From: Pseudolabrys sp. Root1462
Lineage (GTDB): Bacteria; Pseudomonadota; Alphaproteobacteria; Rhizobiales; Xanthobacteraceae
Reading direction: 5' to 3'
Assembly (NCBI RefSeq): GCF_001426945.1
Contig: NZ_LMFS01000001.1
Span: 833,757 to 897,756 of the forward strand
DNA length: 64,000 bases
This document shows, piece after piece, positions 18,560 through 27,895 of the stretch; the first letter of the stretch is position 1; each line of letters opens with the position of its first letter. Made by a program: the position numbers and the translations under genes. The notes under the pieces are model-generated. The model had not been told where the DNA came from and searched no databases. It saw only the letters and a program-made list of their open reading frames with translations.

Positions 18560-19489
18560 TTACCCGGCCTTGGCCGGCTCCTTGCTTCGCGCGGCCGGCG
18601 CTATCATGCGCACGAGTTCGCTGAGGTTCTGCTCGGGCGACCGGCCCGTGGTGGTCAGGGTCGCGTCGGCCCTGGCATACAGCGGCTCGCGGCTGTTGAG
18701 AATGGAGATAAGGTCGTCCATGGCGCGCGAACTGTTGGCCATCGGCCGCATGTCGCCCTGCGCCATGACGCGCTTCATGTGCTCGTGGGGCTCCGCCCTG
18801 ATCCAGACGGTGAAGCACGACGACAGCAGCATTTCCAGCGTGCCCGGCTCGGTGACGATGGAGCCGCCAGTCGCGAGCACGAAGCGGTCGTGGCGGTTGA
18901 GCACGTCTTCGAGCGCCTCCCGCTCGGCGCGGCGGAACGTTTCCTGGCCGAACATGTCGAAGATCTCGCTCAGCGTGGCGCCCGAGCGACGTTCGACCTC
19001 GCGGTCGAGTTCAATGAAGGGAGCGTCCATCTGCTCGGCGAGCAGGGCGCCCAGCGTGGACTTGCCGCCGCCGCGCAGGCCGATGAGCGCGATGCGATTG
19101 CGCTGCTCCGGCTGGTCGTTGCGTAATGAGCGGAAGCGTTCGGTGAGAATGCGGCGGGCCTCGACGAGGTCTTCCGGCGGCAACCGCTCGAGAAACTGCG
19201 TCAGCAGCACAAGGTCGAGCGGCGGATCGCTGCCGTCGTGCACGAGCTGGGTCACCGGCATGCCGATGGCCCGGGCGATGCGCCGCAGCAGCACGATGGA
19301 ACAGTTGCCGAGCCCGGCCTCGAGCTGCGCGATGTAGCGCTCCGACACCTTGGCCTGCCGTGCCAGCACCTTGCGCGACATGGCGCGCTGGCTTCGCAGC
19401 ATCCGGACGCGTTCCCCCAGCCGACGCAGGTAAGTGTCGGATTCGCGTGGGGGTTTCCTCGGTGCGGCGTTCGTGGCGGCCGGATTCAT
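18560..19489 (-). CDS. boxR: BoxR/BzdR-type regulator: HTH plus shikimate-kinase-like domain
   Basis: A 309-residue regulator. The ATG at 19489 gives MNPAATNAAPRKPPRESDTY. An XRE-type HTH spans about residues 23-80 (MSRKVLARQAKVSERYIAQL). It is followed by a shikimate-kinase-like domain with Walker A LIGLRGGGKSTLG, the FRRAEREALEDVL region and ATGGSIVTEPGT. This architecture is typical of BzdR and BoxR, which bind benzoyl-CoA in the kinase-like domain and repress box genes. It is divergent from boxCB, and TGCA-N6-TGC(A/T) sites occur beside both start codons. Confidence 0.93.
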   Translation of the reverse strand: MNPAATNAAPRKPPRESDTYLRRLGERVRMLRSQRAMSRKVLARQAKVSERYIAQLEAGLGNCSIVLLRRIARAIGMPVTQLVHDGSDPPLDLVLLTQFLERLPPEDLVEARRILTERFRSLRNDQPEQRNRIALIGLRGGGKSTLGALLAEQMDAPFIELDREVERRSGATLSEIFDMFGQETFRRAEREALEDVLNRHDRFVLATGGSIVTEPGTLEMLLSSCFTVWIRAEPHEHMKRVMAQGDMRPMANSSRAMDDLISILNSREPLYARADATLTTTGRSPEQNLSELVRMIAPAARSKEPAKAG

Positions 19490-19504
19490 GGCCGATCCAT
19501 ACCA

Positions 19505-19518
19505 TGCATTATAATGCT
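19505..19518. promoter_or_regulatory. Putative BoxR site 1, over the boxR -10 box
   Basis: TGCATTATAATGCT fits TGCA-N6-TGC(A/T), the element described for BzdR/BoxR in Azoarcus. It contains the palindrome GCATTATAATGC and, on the minus strand, a perfect TATAAT (19513 to 19508) about 20 bases upstream of the boxR ATG. Binding here would give autorepression. Confidence 0.55.
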
Positions 19519-19586
19519 GAGGCAATCGCATTTCCGAACTATTATGAACTAAAATGTTGTCCGTTACCGGAAACGATGCTAGCGCT

Positions 19587-19602
19587 ATGCAAAATAGTGC
19601 AT
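19587..19602. promoter_or_regulatory. Putative BoxR site 2, upstream of boxC
   Basis: ATGCA, AAATAG, TGCAT: a perfect TGCA-N6-TGCA site with 5-base inverted arms, 40 bases before the boxC ATG. It is well placed for control of the boxCB operon. Confidence 0.6.
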
Positions 19603-19642
19603 GGCGCTGAACGCGTCCTGTTCGCAGGGAAGACACGCCGGG

Positions 19643-21301
19643 ATGACCGACATCATCGATTATCGCACCGATCCCTCGCGCTACCGGCACTGGCGCATCG
19701 AGATCGACGGCAACGTCGCGTCGCTGATCATGGACGTCGATCCGGCCGGCGGCCTCAAGCCCGATTACGAACTCAAGCTCAATTCCTACGATCTCGGCGT
19801 CGACATCGAGTTGAACGACGCCGTGCAGCGGCTGCGCTTCGAACATCCCGAAGTGCAGACGGTGGTGATCAAGTCGGGCAAGGACAATGTGTTCTGCGCC
19901 GGCGCCAATATCCGCATGCTGGGCAAGTCATCGCATCAGTGGAAGGTGAACTTTTGCAAGTTCACCAACGAGACGCGGCTCGCCATCGAGGACGCCAGTG
20001 CCCATTCCGGCCAGAAATACATGGCGGCGGTGAGCGGCGCCTGCGCCGGCGGCGGCTACGAACTCGCGCTCGCCGCTGAACATATCATGCTGATCGACGA
20101 TCGCCGCTCCGCCGTGTCGCTGCCGGAGACGCCGCTGCTCGCGGTGCTTCCCGGCACCGGCGGCCTCACGCGCGTCACCGACAAGCGCAAGGTGCGCCGC
20201 GACCGCGCCGATTTCTTCTGTGCGACCGAAGAGGGGCTGCGGGGGGCCAAGGCGGTCGAATGGAAACTGGTCGATGAGACGGTGCCGCCGTCGAAATGGC
20301 AGGACGCGGTCAAGGCGCGCGCCACTGAGCTCGCGAAGCAGTCGGATCGCCCGGTGGGCGCCAAGGGCATAAAGCTCAGGCCGATCGAGCGCACCATTGC
20401 CGAGGCCCGCGTCAGCTATGCGCATGTCGAGGTCGAGATCGAGCGCGACAAGTCAATCGCCACGATCATCGTCAAGGCGCCAACCGAGGCCGCGCCGGCG
20501 TCGGTGCAAGCGGTGCACGAGAAGGGCGCGGCGTTCTGGCCATTGGCCATGGCGCGCGAACTGGAAGACGCCATCCTGCACCTGCGGACCAACGAACCGA
20601 CGATCAACCTCGTCGTTCTCAAGACCGAGGGCGATGCCAAAGCGGTGCTGAGCCACGACGACGTGCTGCTCGATGGCCACAATGACTGGCTGCTGCGCGA
20701 AATCCGTCATTATGTGAAGCGCGTGTTCAAGCGCCTCGATGTCACGCCGAAGACTTTGATGGCATTGGTGGAGCCCGGCTCGTGCTTCGCCGGCACGCTG
20801 GCAGAACTGGTTTTCGTCGCCGACCGCTCCGCCATGTTGATCGGTACCCGCGAAGGCGACAATCGCGCGCCTGCGGCGATCACGGTCGGCAAGGCGAATT
20901 TCGGGCCCTACCCGATGGGCAACGGGCTGACCCGCCTGCAGACGCGCTTCCTCGACGACGACAAGTCGCTCAAGGCGGCCGAAGCCAGGATCGGCGAGCC
21001 GCTCGAAGCCGACGACGCGATGGAGCTCGGCCTCGTTACCTTCACCTATGAGGATTTCGACTGGGACGATGAACTGCGCGTGATGATGGAAGAGCGCGCC
21101 TCGTTCTCGCCCGATGCGCTCACCGGCATGGAAGCCAATCTGCGTTTCGCCGGGCCGGAAACCATGGAAACCAAGATCTTCGGCCGGCTGACGGCCTGGC
21201 AGAACTGGATCTTCCAGCGCCCCAACGCCATCGGCGAGCAGGGCGCGCTGAAACTTTACGGCAGCGGCGTCAAGCCGACGTTCAATAAGGAAAGGGTGTA
21301 G
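19643..21301 (+). CDS. boxC: 2,3-epoxybenzoyl-CoA dihydrolase (benzoyl-CoA-dihydrodiol lyase) BoxC
   Basis: A 552-residue double-crotonase-fold enzyme, the usual BoxC length. It opens the epoxidised ring of 2,3-epoxybenzoyl-CoA by hydrolysis, releasing formate and giving the semialdehyde CoA ester. The opening (TDIIDYRTDPSRYRHWRIEI) and FCAGANIRMLG, GACAGGGYELALAAEHIMLI and PETPLLAVLPGTGGLTRVTDK are BoxC signatures. The start at 19643 avoids the earlier in-frame start at 19601, which lies inside the BoxR site. boxB follows after 2 bases. Confidence 0.96.
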   Translation: MTDIIDYRTDPSRYRHWRIEIDGNVASLIMDVDPAGGLKPDYELKLNSYDLGVDIELNDAVQRLRFEHPEVQTVVIKSGKDNVFCAGANIRMLGKSSHQWKVNFCKFTNETRLAIEDASAHSGQKYMAAVSGACAGGGYELALAAEHIMLIDDRRSAVSLPETPLLAVLPGTGGLTRVTDKRKVRRDRADFFCATEEGLRGAKAVEWKLVDETVPPSKWQDAVKARATELAKQSDRPVGAKGIKLRPIERTIAEARVSYAHVEVEIERDKSIATIIVKAPTEAAPASVQAVHEKGAAFWPLAMARELEDAILHLRTNEPTINLVVLKTEGDAKAVLSHDDVLLDGHNDWLLREIRHYVKRVFKRLDVTPKTLMALVEPGSCFAGTLAELVFVADRSAMLIGTREGDNRAPAAITVGKANFGPYPMGNGLTRLQTRFLDDDKSLKAAEARIGEPLEADDAMELGLVTFTYEDFDWDDELRVMMEERASFSPDALTGMEANLRFAGPETMETKIFGRLTAWQNWIFQRPNAIGEQGALKLYGSGVKPTFNKERV

Positions 21302-21303
21302 TC

Positions 21304-22749
<1,446 letters not shown>

Positions 22750-22762
22750 CTTTGGCAACTTC

Positions 22763-22866
22763 ATCCCGGCCAACGCCGCTCTCGCGGCCGCGAGCCGGGA
22801 TCATATCCTCAGGGCTTAGTTCAGGCCGGTGGAATGGCGGCTACGGATCCCCGCCTTCGCGGGGAT
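22763..22866. repeat. Palindromic hairpins between convergent boxB and thioesterase genes
   Basis: Two structures are visible. ATCCCGGC (22763-22770) pairs with GCCGGGAT (22794-22801) around the 14-base palindrome CTCGCGGCCGCGAG. ATCCCCGC (22847-22854) pairs with GCGGGGAT (22859-22866) with the loop CTTC. The second looks like an intergenic palindromic repeat of rhizobial genomes. Together they may act as terminators for both converging genes. Confidence 0.6.
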
Positions 22867-22871
22867 GCCCC

Positions 22872-23294
22872 TTACTCGAATGCCGCGATGACCTCTGCCG
22901 GTATCGGCGCCGTCTTGATCCGCTCGGGATCGTCCGGGTGCTTGATCGCCCATACCCGCGTCTCGTTGCCTTCATTGCGCAGGTCGCCGTCGAGAAAAAT
23001 CTTGTGCTCGACAACCAAACTGGTGCGACGGAATTCGGCAACCCGCGACACCACCTCGATCTTGTCGCCGAATTTGACGGGTTTCATGAAATTCGCGCCG
23101 GCATCGACCAGGGCGATGCCGATGATGCCGTAATGCGGGTTGATGTCGTGCACCTTCACGCCGGTGGCGGCTTCGAACATCAGCCAGGTGTTGGTGTCGA
23201 AATAGGTGAAGAATTTCGGATTGAAGACGATGCCGGCGGGATCGCAATCGCCCCACGGCACTTCGAACGAACGGCGGTAGGTGAAAGACGGCAC
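22872..23294 (-). CDS. 4-hydroxybenzoyl-CoA-type thioesterase
   Basis: A 140-residue hot-dog thioesterase. EVPWGDCDPAGIVFNPKFF carries the catalytic Asp of the Pseudomonas 4-hydroxybenzoyl-CoA thioesterase (Asp18 here). I chose the GTG at 23294 with GGAGA upstream; the longer in-frame N-terminus from 23393 has no family match. Placed at the end of the box cluster, it probably frees CoA from trapped aromatic CoA esters, as suggested for thioesterases in other box operons. It is convergent with boxB. Confidence 0.85.
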   Translation of the reverse strand: MPSFTYRRSFEVPWGDCDPAGIVFNPKFFTYFDTNTWLMFEAATGVKVHDINPHYGIIGIALVDAGANFMKPVKFGDKIEVVSRVAEFRRTSLVVEHKIFLDGDLRNEGNETRVWAIKHPDDPERIKTAPIPAEVIAAFE

Positions 23295-23338
23295 GCGTGA
23301 AAGTCTCCGGCCTGGCGGGGTGATGCGAGTGTAGCGGC

Positions 23339-24022
23339 TCAGTCGCGCCGTTTCGAGGTGTTGCCGCGGGCTTTCTTGCGCGGATCGGCCCATTCGGTCT
23401 GATTGTGCGCCTGGCGCTCGAAGGCGGTGGAGCGCCGCTGCCGCTTCAGCGAGGCCTTCGGCGCGATCGGCAAATGCGGCGCCTCGTCGAGCGCCACCAT
23501 CAACCAGTCGAGATCCTCCTCCGGCGTCAGCCAGCGCTCGGGCGCGTAGCGCGTGAGCGCGAAGGGCCGCGAATATTCGAGCAGCGATTTCTTGCCGCCG
23601 GGCAGGCAGTATTCATGGACGTAGGACATCACGAGCTCGCGTGGCGAGCGGTAGACCGGATCGCGCCAGCGCAGCACCGGGTGGTTGGTCTTGCTGATCG
23701 CACCCCACAGGCCGCGCTCCCTGAACACGGTGATGATGTGGTCCGAGTCGCTCGGCAGCGCCCGCAGATCGATGAGCCAGGACGGCCGGCCGTGGAAGGC
23801 GAGCGCGGCGACGGCGAACACCGCGCCTTCCGAGCAATGCGCCACCTTGGCTTTCAACATGGTGCGCGGCGACATCGCGGTGTCGCCCGCGATGCCGAAA
23901 TTGGCCGGTACCGCATCGATGAACGCCTGCACCTTCTGCGGCGTCTGTAGCCGCGCAAACAGCCGCTGCTCCTGCGGCGTCAGCAGGGCGGTGAGGCGCT
24001 TGCGGTAGGCGGGCGTGACCAT
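23339..24022 (-). CDS. Conserved protein with a transglutaminase-like Cys/His core
   Basis: A 227-residue protein I cannot name. AHCSEGAVFAVAALAFHGRP followed by SDHIITVF and later NHPVLRWRDPVYRS gives an ordered Cys-His-Asp pattern like transglutaminase-like (papain-fold) proteins. The last 35 residues are very basic (KASLKRQRRSTAFERQ, DPRKKARGNTSKRRD), which could bind nucleic acid. No signal peptide is seen, so it is probably cytoplasmic. It lies between the thioesterase gene (44 bases away, same strand) and cysJ (divergent). Confidence 0.65.
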   Translation of the reverse strand: MVTPAYRKRLTALLTPQEQRLFARLQTPQKVQAFIDAVPANFGIAGDTAMSPRTMLKAKVAHCSEGAVFAVAALAFHGRPSWLIDLRALPSDSDHIITVFRERGLWGAISKTNHPVLRWRDPVYRSPRELVMSYVHEYCLPGGKKSLLEYSRPFALTRYAPERWLTPEEDLDWLMVALDEAPHLPIAPKASLKRQRRSTAFERQAHNQTEWADPRKKARGNTSKRRD

Positions 24023-24131
24023 GTCCGGGCAATCTAGGCGGTTCGGCGGGGCGATCGCGGCTCCGGGTCGGCAAGGTCCACAACTTCCTAGGCCGCGGAG
24101 GGCCCGCTGTTTTGCGCCGACAGGGCTTTTT

Positions 24132-24183
24132 GGAAATAAGATCCTGCGAATGCAGGCTATGAGGAACGCTCGTTCTTATTTCC
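24132..24183. promoter_or_regulatory. Inverted repeat upstream of the cysJIG operon
   Basis: GGAAATAAGA (24132-24141) and TCTTATTTCC (24174-24183) are perfect 10-base inverted arms 32 bases apart, in the 230-base gap before cysJ. A TTGACA occurs at 24200-24205, but no good -10 follows at 17 bases. The repeat could bind a LysR-type regulator of sulfur genes such as CysB, but the identity is not shown. Confidence 0.4.
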
Positions 24184-24252
24184 CAGCTTGTATTGCCGTT
24201 TGACAGAATATCTTTCTATTTAGAGGGCATAGCCCAGTAGGCGGACCTGCCC

Positions 24253-26016
24253 ATGTCCTCGATTTTCGCGACCATTCCCAAAACAGCGCCCTTTAGTGAA
24301 GAGGACGTCGCCCTGCTCAACCAGGTGGTCGGGCCTGCGAGCCCGATCCAGCGCGCCTGGCTGGCGGGCTTCTTGGCCGGGGTCGAGTCGGTGCAGGGCG
24401 GTCAGGCGGAAGCCGTCCAACCCGCCGCGCCGGCCAAACCGGCCGAGCCCATCACCATCGTGTTCGCCAGCGAGTCCGGCAACAGCGAGAAGCTTGCCTC
24501 CGACTTCGCCAAAAGCGCGCGCAAGAATGGCCTGAAGCCGACCGTCATCGACATGGCCGATCTCGAAACGGCCAATCTCACCGCCGCCAAGAAACTCATC
24601 GTCATCGCTGCGACCTGGGGCGAGGGCGAGCCGCCGGCGCGCGCCGTGCGCACCTACGGCACCCTGATGGCCGACGACGCACCGCGGCTCGACGGTGTCG
24701 AGTTCGGTGTGCTGGCGCTGGGCGACACCGCCTATGCGGAGTTCTGCGCAATCGGTAAGGCGATCGACGCCCGGCTCGAAGCGCTTGGCGGCAAGCGCGT
24801 CATCGACCGCGTCGATTGCGATCTCGATTTCGCGTCGCCGGCCGAAAAATGGATCGGCGATGCCATCAAGAAGCTGGCGCCGGAGGACTTAGGCCGCGGC
24901 CGCGTCATCGAGGTCGATTTCGGAGTCAAGCCTTCTGGCTCGCCGAACACCGAGATCGTCGAGGCCGAGGTCACCGAACTCATCAATCTCAATTCGTCGC
25001 GTTCCGACAAGGAGACGTTCCATCTTGCGCTGTCGTTCGACGGCCACGCGCCGAACTACAAACCGGGCGACTCGCTCGATCTCTATGCCGAGAATGATCC
25101 CGCTTACGTCGACGAGCTGCTCAAGATTGCGGGACTGACCTCCGACGCCAAATTGCGGGACGAGCTGATCCGCACGCGCGATGTCACCACCTTGTCGCTG
25201 AAGACGGTCGAAACTTATGCGACGCAGACCGGCCACACCTATGTCCGCAAGTTGCTCGAAGATGGCGACGCCAAGGCCTGGATCGTCGATCGCCAACTCA
25301 TCGATCTGATGGCCGAATTCCCGACCGTGGTGACCGCCGATACGCTGCGGACGCTGACGCGACCGTTGGCGCCGCGCGCCTACTCGATCGCATCGTCGCG
25401 CACCGAAGTTGGCGACGAGGCGCATCTGCTGATTTCCGCGGTGCGTTACCGCAGCAAGGGCCGCGGCCGCAAGGGCGTCGCCTCGAACTACATCGCCGAG
25501 CGCGTCAAGCGCGGCGGCAAGGTGCGCGTCAAGCTCAAGCCGAACAAGCATTTCGGTTTGCCCGGGGCGGACAAGGACGTCATCATGGTCGGACCCGGCA
25601 CCGGCATCGCTCCGTTCCGCGCCTTCGTGCAGGAGCGCCGCGCCACCGAAGCCAAAGGCCGCAACTGGCTGTTCTTTGGGGACCGCCAGTACACTCACGA
25701 CTTCCTGTACCAGCTCGAATGGCAGGACGCGTTGGCCGATGGCTCACTGACGAGGCTCGATGTAGCCTTCTCCCGCGACACGCCGGAGAAGGTCTACGTT
25801 CAGCATCGCATTATCGAGCGGCGCAAGGAGCTTGTCGAATGGCTCGACAACGGCGCCTCGTTCTATGTCTGCGGCGATGCCAAGAGCATGGCCAAGGATG
25901 TCCGCGCCGCGCTGGTGTCGGCCTATGCCGACGTCAAGCAGCTTTCACCGGAAGCGGCCGAGCAGGCGGTGGCGCAGCTCGAGAAAGACAAGCGCTATCT
26001 CACAGATACTTATTGA
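24253..26016 (+). CDS. cysJ: Sulfite reductase flavoprotein component (CysJ-like)
   Basis: A 587-residue FMN/FAD diflavin reductase passing NADPH electrons to the sulfite reductase hemoprotein. After a short N-terminal region it has a flavodoxin domain (IVFASESGNSEKLASDFAK; ATWGEGEPPARA), a connecting domain, then the FAD motif RAYSIASSRTE and NADPH motif VGPGTGIAPFRAFVQERR, with YVCGDAKSMAKDV near the end. It is first in cysJ-cysI-cysG; cysI follows after 12 bases, which supports this role over other diflavin reductases. Confidence 0.93.
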   Translation: MSSIFATIPKTAPFSEEDVALLNQVVGPASPIQRAWLAGFLAGVESVQGGQAEAVQPAAPAKPAEPITIVFASESGNSEKLASDFAKSARKNGLKPTVIDMADLETANLTAAKKLIVIAATWGEGEPPARAVRTYGTLMADDAPRLDGVEFGVLALGDTAYAEFCAIGKAIDARLEALGGKRVIDRVDCDLDFASPAEKWIGDAIKKLAPEDLGRGRVIEVDFGVKPSGSPNTEIVEAEVTELINLNSSRSDKETFHLALSFDGHAPNYKPGDSLDLYAENDPAYVDELLKIAGLTSDAKLRDELIRTRDVTTLSLKTVETYATQTGHTYVRKLLEDGDAKAWIVDRQLIDLMAEFPTVVTADTLRTLTRPLAPRAYSIASSRTEVGDEAHLLISAVRYRSKGRGRKGVASNYIAERVKRGGKVRVKLKPNKHFGLPGADKDVIMVGPGTGIAPFRAFVQERRATEAKGRNWLFFGDRQYTHDFLYQLEWQDALADGSLTRLDVAFSRDTPEKVYVQHRIIERRKELVEWLDNGASFYVCGDAKSMAKDVRAALVSAYADVKQLSPEAAEQAVAQLEKDKRYLTDTY

Positions 26017-26028
26017 GAAACTTTTGAG

Positions 26029-27759
26029 ATGACTGACGAACTCTCGCGCAACGAATACATCAAGGAAGCCAGCGCCTATCTGCGCGGCACGCTCAAGGAA
26101 GGCCTTGCCGACAACGCCACCGGCGCCATCGTCGAAGACGACCAGCAACTCGTCAAATTCCACGGCATGTACCTGCAGGACGACCGCGATTTGCGGCCGG
26201 AACGCACGCGCAAGAAGCTGGAAAAGGCTTTCGCCTTCATGATCCGCGTGCGCATGCCGGGCGGCGTGGTCACGCCGCAGCAATATCTGGCGCTTGATCA
26301 CATCGCCAAGACCCACGGCAACGATACCATGCGGCTGACGACGCGGCAGACGGTGCAGTTGCACGGCATCATCAAGTTCAATCTCAAGGCGACTTTGCGC
26401 GCGATGGACCACGTGCTGCTCGACTCGATCGCGGCCTGCGGCGACGTCAATCGCAACGTGATGTGCAATCCGAACCCGTATCAAAGCAGCGCGCATGCTG
26501 CGGCCATCGAACTCGCGCGCACCATCTCGACGCATCTGATGCCGCGGACGCCGGCCTATCGCGAGGTCTGGCTCGACGGCGAGCGGGTCGCCGGCGGCGA
26601 GGAGGAGGTTGCCGAGCCGATCTATGGCAAGACCTATCTGCCGCGCAAGTTCAAGACCGTGATCGCGGTGCCGCCGTCGAACGATGTTGATGTCTATGCC
26701 CACGATCTGGGCTTCATCGCCATTCTCGACGATAACGGTGCTGTCGGCGGCTGGAATGTCACTGTCGGCGGCGGCATGGGCATGACTCATGGCGAGACCG
26801 ACACCTATCCGCGCACCGCGGACATGCTCGGCTTCTGCCGCACCGAAGACGCCGTGAAGGTCGCCGAAGCGGTGCTGACGACGCAACGCGACTGGGGCGA
26901 CCGCAAGAACCGCAAGCACGCGCGGCTCAAATACACCATCGAGGATCGCGGCCTGGATAACTTCCGCGCCGAGGTCGAGAAGCGAGCCGGCATCACATTC
27001 GAAGCGGCGAAGCCGTTCAAGTTCACCTCCACCGGTGATCGTTACGGCTGGTCGCAGGGCGACAACGGCAACGGTCACCTCACTCTGTTCGTCGAGAACG
27101 GCCGCATTGCCGATCGTGCCGGCGCCTCCCAGATGTCGGCGCTGCGCCGTATCGCAAACATCCTCAAGGAGGTTCCGGGCAGCGACCTGCGCATGACCGC
27201 GAACCAGAACATCATAATCGCCAATGTTCCGACGGGGCGGCAGGCGGAGATTGAGACCATCGCGCGCGAGGCCGGTTTGCTGGCGCCATGGTCGGGCCTG
27301 CGCCGCAATTCCATGGCCTGCGTCGCGCTGCCGACCTGCGGTCTGGCGCTGGCGGAGAGTGAGCGCTATTTGCCGTCGTTGATCGATGCTCTCGATGAAA
27401 GCCTCGGCCGCCACGGACTGTCGGCGGACGACATCGTCATCCGCATGACCGGCTGTCCGAATGGCTGCGCGCGGCCCTATCTCGCCGAGATCGGTCTCGT
27501 CGGCCGTGGCCCGGGCCGCTATCACCTCTATCTCGGCGCGGCGTTCGATGGCTCGCGACTGTCGAAGCTCTATCTGCCGGATGTCGATCACGACGGCATT
27601 GTCGCCGCGCTCGAACCGCTGTTCGCGGCTTATGCGGCGAGCCGCGAGAAGGGCGAGCGCTTCGGCGATTTTGTCATCCGTGCCGGCTACGTCGCGAGGA
27701 CCGGCAATGGCGCCGACTTCCACGCCAACATCGGCGCCCAGCGCCCGGCCGCTGCATAA
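26029..27759 (+). CDS. cysI: Assimilatory sulfite reductase hemoprotein (CysI)
   Basis: A 576-residue siroheme-[4Fe-4S] enzyme reducing sulfite to sulfide with six electrons. The siroheme and cluster ligand motifs LPTCGLALAESE (near residue 436) and TGCPNGCARPYLAEIG (near residue 482) are intact, and RLTTRQTVQLHGI is in the N-terminal half. Its length and its pairing with CysJ point to the NADPH-dependent two-component enzyme and not a ferredoxin-dependent nitrite reductase. Confidence 0.95.
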   Translation: MTDELSRNEYIKEASAYLRGTLKEGLADNATGAIVEDDQQLVKFHGMYLQDDRDLRPERTRKKLEKAFAFMIRVRMPGGVVTPQQYLALDHIAKTHGNDTMRLTTRQTVQLHGIIKFNLKATLRAMDHVLLDSIAACGDVNRNVMCNPNPYQSSAHAAAIELARTISTHLMPRTPAYREVWLDGERVAGGEEEVAEPIYGKTYLPRKFKTVIAVPPSNDVDVYAHDLGFIAILDDNGAVGGWNVTVGGGMGMTHGETDTYPRTADMLGFCRTEDAVKVAEAVLTTQRDWGDRKNRKHARLKYTIEDRGLDNFRAEVEKRAGITFEAAKPFKFTSTGDRYGWSQGDNGNGHLTLFVENGRIADRAGASQMSALRRIANILKEVPGSDLRMTANQNIIIANVPTGRQAEIETIAREAGLLAPWSGLRRNSMACVALPTCGLALAESERYLPSLIDALDESLGRHGLSADDIVIRMTGCPNGCARPYLAEIGLVGRGPGRYHLYLGAAFDGSRLSKLYLPDVDHDGIVAALEPLFAAYAASREKGERFGDFVIRAGYVARTGNGADFHANIGAQRPAAA

Positions 27760-27895
27760 ATTTGCAGCGGTTGCGCAAATGCCGGGCAGCGCGGTTTTGG
27801 CGAAGGCGTAATGACTGCGAAATCAATCAGATACGGCGCGGCACAGGGATTGCTCCATTAGAGGCCGACGGCTTGCCGAGAAGAGGACTTCACGC

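Noticed and set aside
24200-24228. TTGACA at 24200 as a standard cysJ promoter
   Set aside because: No acceptable -10 box occurs at 16-18 bases; the hexamer may still take part in an activator-dependent promoter but cannot be called.
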